The position numbers were made by a program, and so were the translations under genes. DNA of 11,473 bases. Source: Campylobacteraceae bacterium (GTDB taxonomy: Bacteria; Campylobacterota; Campylobacteria; Campylobacterales; Sulfurovaceae). The notes beneath the pieces were generated by a model that did no database searches, had not been told where the DNA came from, and saw nothing but the letters and a program-made list of their open reading frames with translations. Of this stretch, positions 7,321 to 11,473 are shown piece by piece (the first letter of the stretch is position 1; every line of letters begins with the position of its first letter). The DNA is taken from the NCBI GenBank assembly GCA_027066355.1, contig JAMONW010000097.1, forward strand, positions 1-11,473. The letters run 5' to 3'.

Positions 7321-8076
7321 ATGGCAATACCACTAAGAAAAGCTCAAGAGATTGAAACAATGCGCCGTGCTGGTGCTATTGTTGGGCAAACTCTTGAGTA
7401 TCTACAAAACCTTGTAAAGCCAGGTATGAGTTTAGTTGAAATTGATGCTCTTGGTGAAGAGTTTATTTTAAAACAAGGTGCAAAACCCTCTTTTAAGGGT
7501 TTATATGGTTTTCCTGCTAGTGTTTGCACATCAGTAAATGAAGTAATAATTCATGGTGTTCCAACTGATTATAAAGTTCAAGAGGGTGATATTTTAGGTC
7601 TTGATATAGGAACATTACTTGATGGATATTATGGAGATGCAGCAATTACTATGGCTGTTGGTAAAATAAGTGATGATAATCAAAAACTTATTAATTGCTC
7701 TAAAGATGCCCTATATGAGGCTATTGAATCAATAAAAGTTGGAATGAGATTTAAAGAGTTAAGCTACATTTTAGAACAATCAATAATTAATGCTGGTTAT
7801 GTTCCATTAAGAGATTTTTGTGGGCATGGTATTGGTAAAAAGCCACACGATGAGCCAAATATCCCAAATTATGTTGATGGTAAAGTTAAATCTGGCCCAA
7901 AAATAAAAAATGGTATGGTATTTTGCTTAGAACCAATGGTTTGCCAAAAAGAGCAAAGCCCAGTTATATTAGATGATAAATGGAGCGTTGTAAGTAGTGA
8001 TGGATTAAATGGAAGCCATTATGAACACCAAGTAGCAGTAGTAGATGGAAAAGCAGTAATATTAACAAATCCCTAA
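7321..8076 (+). CDS. map: Methionine aminopeptidase, type I
   Basis: Cytosolic dinuclear metal peptidase that removes the initiator Met from new proteins once the next residue is small. The 251-aa product has the pita-bread fold motifs. The five metal ligands can be placed as Asp95 and Asp106 (in DIGTLLDGYYGDAAITM), His169 (CGHGIG), Glu204 (FCLEPM) and Glu235 (HYEHQV). Active-site histidines are His78 (IIHGVP) and His176 (KKPHDEPN). No N-terminal zinc-finger or SH3-like extension is present, so this is the plain bacterial type Ia. No strong Shine-Dalgarno precedes the start (an AGG is ten bases away), so translation is probably coupled to secY, whose TAG lies three bases upstream. Confidence 0.98.
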   Translation: MAIPLRKAQEIETMRRAGAIVGQTLEYLQNLVKPGMSLVEIDALGEEFILKQGAKPSFKGLYGFPASVCTSVNEVIIHGVPTDYKVQEGDILGLDIGTLLDGYYGDAAITMAVGKISDDNQKLINCSKDALYEAIESIKVGMRFKELSYILEQSIINAGYVPLRDFCGHGIGKKPHDEPNIPNYVDGKVKSGPKIKNGMVFCLEPMVCQKEQSPVILDDKWSVVSSDGLNGSHYEHQVAVVDGKAVILTNP

Positions 8077-8087
8077 AGGAGGAAACA

Positions 8088-8306
8088 ATGGCAAAAGATG
8101 ATGTAATCGAAATTGATGGAAAAGTTGTAGAAGCCTTACCTAATGCAACTTTTAGAGTAGAGTTAGAAAATGGTCATAATGTTTTATGCCATATTGCAGG
8201 TAAAATGAGAATGCACTACATAAAAATCCTACCTGGTGATAAAGTAAAAGTAGAACTTACACCTTACTCTCTTGATAAAGGTAGAATTACTTTTAGATAC
8301 AAATAA
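8088..8306 (+). CDS. infA: Translation initiation factor IF-1
   Basis: IF-1 is an S1-like OB-fold protein that occupies the A site of the 30S subunit during initiation. The 72-aa length is canonical. The sequence shows IEIDGKVVEALPNATFRVEL (7-26), GHNVLCHIAGKMRMHYIKIL (29-48) and the ending DKGRITFRYK. A full AAGGAGG (8076-8082) lies five bases before the ATG and overlaps the map stop. It is the last gene of the + strand run; rpmJ and rpsM, which often follow infA, are not next. Confidence 0.98.
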   Translation: MAKDDVIEIDGKVVEALPNATFRVELENGHNVLCHIAGKMRMHYIKILPGDKVKVELTPYSLDKGRITFRYK

Positions 8307-8322
8307 AGCTTAGGCTTTTTTT
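8305..8322 (+). terminator. Possible weak Rho-independent terminator after infA
   Basis: AAAGC (8305-8309), loop TTAG, GCTTT (8314-8318), running into a tract of seven Ts (8316-8322). The stem has only five pairs, three of them A-T, and begins inside the infA stop codon. It is placed where a terminator is expected, between this operon and a gene on the opposite strand. Strength is doubtful. Confidence 0.5.
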
Positions 8323-8336
8323 GTATAAATTTTTAT

Positions 8337-8605
8337 TTAACTTTCTTTAATACTTACAATTATGCCAGAAACTACAATAAGAGTAGCACCTATAATTTGA
8401 TAACTACTTGGTATTTGATTTAAAATTATATAAGCTAAAAATATACTAAAGAAAAATAGAACATAAATGGCAAGGCAAAAAGCACCCTAAAAAATACAAA
8501 AACTGCACTTGGCAAGGCAGACATTACCCCTACAATTGGCACTGAACCCCAAATTAGTGTAACAATAAACATTTGTATTAAGCCACGAATACTATTTTTA
8601 TTCAT
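8337..8605 (-). pseudogene. EamA/DMT-family permease, remnant with large internal deletion and frameshift
   Basis: Two pieces of one permease are visible in different frames. From ATG 8605 (with AAGAGA upstream) a 56-codon frame ends at a TAG at 8435-8437. It carries a first helix with TLIWGSVPIVGVMSALPSA and a second starting VFVFFRVLFALPF, the normal N-terminus of EamA transporters. In a second frame, from about 8453 down to the TAA at 8337-8339, lies FFSIFLAYIILNQIPSSYQ followed by IIGATLIVVSGIIVS, the hallmark last two helices of the same family. Full-length members have about 290-300 aa and ten helices, so roughly 200 central residues are gone. The gene cannot make a working transporter. 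Whether the intact gene exported amino acids or other metabolites cannot be told. It follows the methyltransferase by 60 bases on the same strand. The rest of 8307-8665 holds only the infA terminator and short AT-rich spacers. Confidence 0.85.
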
Positions 8606-8665
8606 TTTATTAATCTCTTAAAATTTATTAGCTAAATAATATTGTGTAGTTTAACTAAATAAGAG

Positions 8666-9343
8666 TTATAGCCTCTTTACTTGAAGCATCTTAAATCCAC
8701 CTTTTTGAAACTCATAATTTGTTGTAACTATTTTAGATTTAAACCCTCTATTCTCTAAAGCTTCAATAACTCCTTGCAAGTGAGGAGATTTATCATTTTT
8801 TAGTGTAACAATTGGGAAAATGCGTATCTCCTTTGTAACTCTAAGCATCTCTAAAATTGATTTTAAATGAAACTCTAAATCTAAATGCTCACTATACAAA
8901 AATAGAAAATGAGAGCTTAGAGCTAAATCAAAACTATCTCTTTTAAAAGGCAACTTTGGTAATTTTGCATTGATATATCTGCCCTCTTTTTTACCAAGCT
9001 CATAATCTTTTAAAAAATATTCCATTGCACTAAGTCTTACTTGCATTAAATGGCTTGGATTATTAAAGTTTTTCCACACAAAACTATCTCTATTTTTTAC
9101 AATTTGCTCTAAAACATCCTCTTTTACCTCTAAAACTCTTTTTTCTATTTGCTCTTTGCTAAAGCTATAAATTGGGTCTATAGATATTACACTGCCACCT
9201 CTACTATTTAACTCTACATTAAAAGATGCTGGTCCATCTCCACAGCCTAATATATTTAACTCTAAATCATATTTAGTTAAATTAAACATATCTACATACT
9301 CTTGTAAATTTCGTCCCCATGGGACTATATCTTTTAATTTCAT
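8666..9343 (-). CDS. Class I SAM-dependent methyltransferase, substrate unknown
   Basis: Cytosolic Rossmann-fold methyltransferase of 225 aa. SAM-binding motif I is ILGCGDGPASFN (31-42), with the acidic end of strand 2 at Asp56 in VISIDPIY. A post-motif region LPFKRDSFDLALSSHFLFLY (131-150) corresponds to strand 4 of the fold. The N-terminus, with VPWGRNLQEYVDMFNLT, is a pattern I associate with a conserved uncharacterised bacterial methyltransferase family; the substrate cannot be inferred. The start has AGAGG (9350-9354) six bases upstream and a promoter-like TATAAT further up. It lies downstream of the araC-type gene and upstream of the EamA remnant, all on the minus strand. Confidence 0.85.
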   Translation of the reverse strand: MKLKDIVPWGRNLQEYVDMFNLTKYDLELNILGCGDGPASFNVELNSRGGSVISIDPIYSFSKEQIEKRVLEVKEDVLEQIVKNRDSFVWKNFNNPSHLMQVRLSAMEYFLKDYELGKKEGRYINAKLPKLPFKRDSFDLALSSHFLFLYSEHLDLEFHLKSILEMLRVTKEIRIFPIVTLKNDKSPHLQGVIEALENRGFKSKIVTTNYEFQKGGFKMLQVKRL

Positions 9344-9362
9344 ATTAAACCTCTTTTTAATG

Positions 9363-9376
9363 TGGCACTACTGCCA
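9363..9376 (-). promoter_or_regulatory. Perfect hairpin or operator at the predicted 5' end of the methyltransferase mRNA
   Basis: TGGCA, four-base loop, TGCCA. On the minus strand it starts about seven bases after the TATAAT at 9384-9389 and stands nine bases before the AGAGG ribosome binding site. It could be a 5' stabilising stem in the mRNA or a protein-binding site; the sequence does not decide. Confidence 0.4.
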
Positions 9377-9383
9377 TTTAATT

Positions 9384-9389
9384 ATTATA
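9384..9389 (-). promoter_or_regulatory. Promoter -10 box for the methyltransferase gene
   Basis: A perfect TATAAT on the minus strand lies about 40 bases before the methyltransferase ATG. No good -35 hexamer is seen; the upstream stretch is T-rich, as is usual for sigma70 promoters of Campylobacterota. Predicted transcription start is near 9377. Confidence 0.55.
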
Positions 9390-9420
9390 GTTAAACTTGG
9401 GATAAAAAAATCTGTAATAA

Positions 9421-9502
9421 TTAAATTACAAGTAAAATAAGTAGTAGGCTAACGCCAAATATTAAGAAGCATTGTAGTTTGGTATGTAGATAAAATATTC
9501 AT
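9421..9502 (-). other. Possible tiny membrane-peptide gene, probably frameshifted
   Basis: On the minus strand, 24 bases after the araC-type stop, a strong AAGGAG (9508-9513) stands five bases before ATG 9502. As written, this start opens only 17 codons (MNILSTYQTTMLLNIWR, stop at 9449-9451). The frame entered by removing one base after the ATG instead reads 25 codons, ending in the hydrophobic run CFLIFGVSLLLILLVI and a TAA at 9421-9423, which would form one membrane helix. This may be a broken single-helix microprotein, a short leader peptide or chance in AT-rich DNA. No family is recognised. Confidence 0.2.
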
Positions 9503-9536
9503 TTTTGCTCCTTAAATTTTAAAAATTATACACTAT

Positions 9537-10415
9537 CTACCTTAATACTACTGGCAAATAAAACTCCAAATCAAAAGTATTATCACTACTTAAAAAGTGA
9601 TTTTTTTTAAACATTGAGTATGAAGGAAGTGTAGTTGCCTCATAACCTGAATTTGGTAACCAATGGTGATATATCCACTCTAAGAGCTTTAAAATATCAC
9701 CATATTTACCTTTTGCTTTAAATTTTACATATAACCCACCAGGTATTATAAAACTAGGAAGTTGAGTATTGTTTAGCTCTTTATCTGCTGCAACAGATGC
9801 TATATATCTGCACTCTGCAAGTGGTGTAATTACGGGGTTATCATGATATATGGCAATCTCTTTATAAGACTCTATATTGTTGCTAATTTGCCAAGCTCTT
9901 AGCCTTTGCCAAATATCTTTTATTCTGCTACTATATCCTTTATGTCTTATATAATATACCCTAATATCAGGTTGTTTCACAATTTGTGCCTCTAAGTTAT
10001 TAAAATTTGCAATAGATTTAGATGCACTTTTAGAGCTTTTTATAATAGAGTTGCTATATTTTTTATATCCACCCTTGCGCCATGTTGTTGGTGTCATCTT
10101 AAAGCGCTCTTTAAAAACCCTTATAAATGAACTTTGAGAACTATACCCACAAAGCTTAGCAACTTCGCTAATTGTTGAACCTTGATTTGTAATTAATAAG
10201 TTAGAGGCTTTATGAAGGCGTATAGATTTTATAGTTTCATAAATATTTGTTCCAATTTGCTCTTTAAAAAGGCGTTGCAGATGAAAACGGCTTACACCTA
10301 ACTCTTTTGATAGTGTATCTATATTAATATCGCTATCAATATATTTGTATATATAATAGAGTGCATTATTTGCTATTTGTGTATGAATATTTTTAGTGCT
10401 ATTTTTCATAAGCAT
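9537..10415 (-). CDS. AraC-family transcriptional regulator with GyrI-like effector-binding domain
   Basis: DNA-binding regulator of up to 292 aa, organised like Rob and SoxS-type activators with a C-terminal sensor. The N-terminal AraC domain has two helix-turn-helix units: the first at about 31-55 (NIDTLSKELGVSRFHLQRLF, 31-50), the second at about 80-113 (EVAKLCGYSSQSSFIRVFKE, 84-103, then MTPTTWRKG). A Ser/Lys-rich linker (about 117-138) leads to a GyrI-like domain (about 143-290) with YYIRHKGY (154-161), YHDNPVITPLAECRY (190-204) and IPGGLYVKFKAKGKYGDI (224-241). Such domains bind small, often hydrophobic or cationic ligands in characterised relatives; the ligand here is unknown. The start is uncertain: ATG 10415 or ATG 10409. 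No Shine-Dalgarno precedes either, and a TATAAT directly abuts 10415. It diverges from the aminotransferase gene, a likely target. Confidence 0.92.
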   Translation of the reverse strand: MLMKNSTKNIHTQIANNALYYIYKYIDSDINIDTLSKELGVSRFHLQRLFKEQIGTNIYETIKSIRLHKASNLLITNQGSTISEVAKLCGYSSQSSFIRVFKERFKMTPTTWRKGGYKKYSNSIIKSSKSASKSIANFNNLEAQIVKQPDIRVYYIRHKGYSSRIKDIWQRLRAWQISNNIESYKEIAIYHDNPVITPLAECRYIASVAADKELNNTQLPSFIIPGGLYVKFKAKGKYGDILKLLEWIYHHWLPNSGYEATTLPSYSMFKKNHFLSSDNTFDLEFYLPVVLR

Positions 10416-10421
10416 ATTATA
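10416..10421 (-). promoter_or_regulatory. Promoter -10 box of the araC-type gene, suggesting a leaderless mRNA
   Basis: A perfect TATAAT on the minus strand ends directly before ATG 10415. A start seven bases downstream falls at about 10409, the A of the second in-frame ATG. A weaker TATACT at 10464-10469 (minus) is an alternative that would give a leader of about 40-50 bases. Confidence 0.4.
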
Positions 10422-10468
10422 ACAATATATTAAGCAAAAATAGATAATTAATTTAGCACTTTTAGTAT

Positions 10469-10478
10469 AGATATATCT
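10469..10478. promoter_or_regulatory. Candidate operator palindrome in the divergent promoter region
   Basis: AGATATATCT is a perfect 10-base palindrome midway between the divergent araC-type and aminotransferase genes. It ends 12 bases before the + strand TACAAT, so it covers that promoter's -35 region, and it abuts the alternative minus-strand -10. AraC proteins more often bind direct repeats, so its use by this regulator is a guess. Confidence 0.3.
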
Positions 10479-10490
10479 TTTTGTTACTGC

Positions 10491-10496
10491 TACAAT
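10491..10496 (+). promoter_or_regulatory. Promoter -10 box of the aminotransferase gene
   Basis: TACAAT lies 22 bases before the ATG at 10519, with a predicted transcription start near 10503 and a very short leader holding AAAAAAGG as ribosome binding site. No consensus -35 is seen at the usual distance. Confidence 0.5.
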
Positions 10497-10518
10497 TTAG
10501 CTTAAAAAAGGATATACC

Positions 10519-11473
10519 ATGAAACGCTCATTTATAAGAGAGATTTTAGAAAATACCACAGATAAAACTATAAGTTTTGCTGGTGGACTCCCAAATATAG
10601 ATACTTTTCCACAAAGTTTAATAGAAGAAGTAGCTAATAAAATTTTACAAAATAGAGAAGTTTTACAATACTCAAACTCTTGGGGAGATAATGACTTAAG
10701 AGAGGAGATTGCAAAAAGATATACCAAAAATGGATTTAAAACAAAAGCTAATAATATCTTAATTACATCTGGCTCTCAACAAGCTTTAGATATTGTTTGC
10801 AGATATTATGCAAATTTATCAATTATAATCGAAAAGCCATCATATCTTGGGGCTTTAAATCTTTTTAAGTTAAATAAAATTACTACAAATCCTATAAAGC
10901 TTTTAAACAATGGCATAGATATAAAGGCTCTTAAAAAAGTGATAACAAAAGATAAATTGCTCTATTTAATACCAGATTTTCAAAATCCAACAGCTATTAG
11001 ATACTCTTTAAAAAAGAGAAAAGAAATTGCAAAACTTATTAAAGAAAAAAGTGCTATTTTAATAGAAGATAGCCCATATAGTGAGCTATATTTTAATAAG
11101 GCAACTCCAAGTATATCATCTTTTGCACCCAAAAATAGCATACTACTTGGGAGCTTCTCTAAAGTTTTAGCTCCATCTCTTAGAGTAGGCTATATTAGAG
11201 CAGATAAAAAGATATTAGAGAGCTTAATTGCCTATAAAGAGGCGATGGATTTACACACATCAACAATAACGCAAAAAATCGTTGCAGAGCTTTTAAAACA
11301 AGAACTAAAGTATAATAAAAATTTGCAAAAAACAAGAGAGTATTATCAAAAAAAGTGCAACTATTTTAGTAAAGTTTTAGATAAAGAGTTGCCACAATTT
11401 AACTACCAAAAACCAAAAGGTGGTATGTTTATATATGGCAAAATAAGTGGTATCAATAGCACTAAACTCCTAG
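10519..11473 (+). CDS. PLP-dependent class I/II aminotransferase (2-aminoadipate/aromatic aminotransferase-like), 3' end outside window
   Basis: The frame is open from ATG 10519 to the window edge, giving 318 residues of a protein expected to be about 370-400. It belongs to fold-type I PLP enzymes that swap amino groups between amino acids and 2-oxo acids. Motifs in order: ISFAGGLPNIDTFP (18-31), QYSNSWGDNDLREEIAKR (50-67), TSGSQQALD (83-91), PDFQNPTA (152-159) with the PLP-contacting Asn156, IEDSPYSELYF (182-192) with Asp184, and GSFSKVLAPSLRVGYI (211-226), where Lys215 should form the Schiff base. GGMFIYGKI (301-309) is seen near the edge. It resembles the LysN/Aro8 branch and the catalytic half of MocR regulators, but has no N-terminal GntR helix-turn-helix. 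AAGG (10508-10511) precedes the start by seven bases. The C-terminal substrate-binding Arg is not in view. Substrate is unknown; it diverges from the AraC/GyrI gene. Confidence 0.92.
   Translation, partial: MKRSFIREILENTTDKTISFAGGLPNIDTFPQSLIEEVANKILQNREVLQYSNSWGDNDLREEIAKRYTKNGFKTKANNILITSGSQQALDIVCRYYANLSIIIEKPSYLGALNLFKLNKITTNPIKLLNNGIDIKALKKVITKDKLLYLIPDFQNPTAIRYSLKKRKEIAKLIKEKSAILIEDSPYSELYFNKATPSISSFAPKNSILLGSFSKVLAPSLRVGYIRADKKILESLIAYKEAMDLHTSTITQKIVAELLKQELKYNKNLQKTREYYQKKCNYFSKVLDKELPQFNYQKPKGGMFIYGKISGINSTKLL

Noticed and set aside
7344..7529. Minus-strand open frame of 61 codons inside map
   Set aside because: Fully antisense to the metal-ligand-complete map gene.
8468..8519. Ten-base direct repeat TGGCAAGGCA (8468-8477 and 8510-8519) in the EamA remnant
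   Set aside because: Both copies simply encode Ala-Leu-Pro twice in the N-terminal helices, and the sequence between and around them is not repeated, so this is not a duplication scar or the deletion junction.
8624..8638. TTATT/AATAA symmetry on the minus strand between the methyltransferase and the EamA remnant, as a terminator
   Set aside because: The stem is all A-T with no T-run after it; too weak to call.
8307..10518. Search for IS ends, tRNA, CRISPR repeats or att sites around the accessory genes that could explain their insertion after infA
   Set aside because: No long inverted or direct repeats, no transposase fragment and no tRNA-like segment were seen by eye.
10497..10727. Minus-strand open frame of 76 codons antisense to the aminotransferase start
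   Set aside because: Overlaps the promoter and first codons of a gene with full catalytic motifs; no family resemblance.

Overview
The window is an AT-rich bacterial chromosome segment. Its first 8.3 kb is the distal part of the S10-spc ribosomal protein operon, all on the + strand. Protein sequences and gene content point to Campylobacterota (Epsilonproteobacteria): a 61-aa four-cysteine S14, no rpmD (L30) between rpsE and rplO, the order rplO-secY-map-infA, and L16, S5 and S8 sequences resembling those of Campylobacter, Helicobacter and Sulfurimonas as I remember them. Genus cannot be fixed from the sequence alone.

Region 1 (1-8306, +): rplB (3' part only), rpsS, rplV, rpsC, rplP, rpmC, rpsQ, rplN, rplX, rplE, rpsN, rpsH, rplF, rplR, rpsE, rplO, secY, map, infA. 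Genes are separated by 0-14 nt or overlap by 1 or 14 nt, with no room for internal terminators. Several junctions fuse the upstream stop codon into the next Shine-Dalgarno (TAAGGAG...), which suggests tight translational coupling. These genes supply large- and small-subunit proteins, the SecY translocon pore, methionine aminopeptidase and IF-1. A short hairpin plus T-run follows infA. The usual continuation (rpmJ-rpsM-rpsK-rpsD-rpoA-rplQ) is absent here.

Region 2 (8337-10415, -): accessory genes on the opposite strand. In their own transcription order they are an AraC-type regulator with a GyrI-like C-terminal domain, a roughly 190-bp gap holding a possible tiny disrupted membrane-peptide frame and a promoter, a class I SAM-dependent methyltransferase, and the wreck of an EamA/DMT permease. 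The permease keeps only its N-terminal ~50 and C-terminal ~40 codons, in different frames.

Region 3 (10416-11473): a divergent promoter region of about 100 bp with a 10-bp palindrome, then the first 318 codons of a PLP-dependent class I/II aminotransferase (+) that runs off the window. The AraC/GyrI regulator may control this divergent gene.

I see no CRISPR, IS element, tRNA or rRNA. Nothing here amounts to a clearly new system. The most interesting items are the gutted EamA gene, the likely leaderless araC start, the hairpin at the predicted 5' end of the methyltransferase mRNA, and the possible microprotein remnant.
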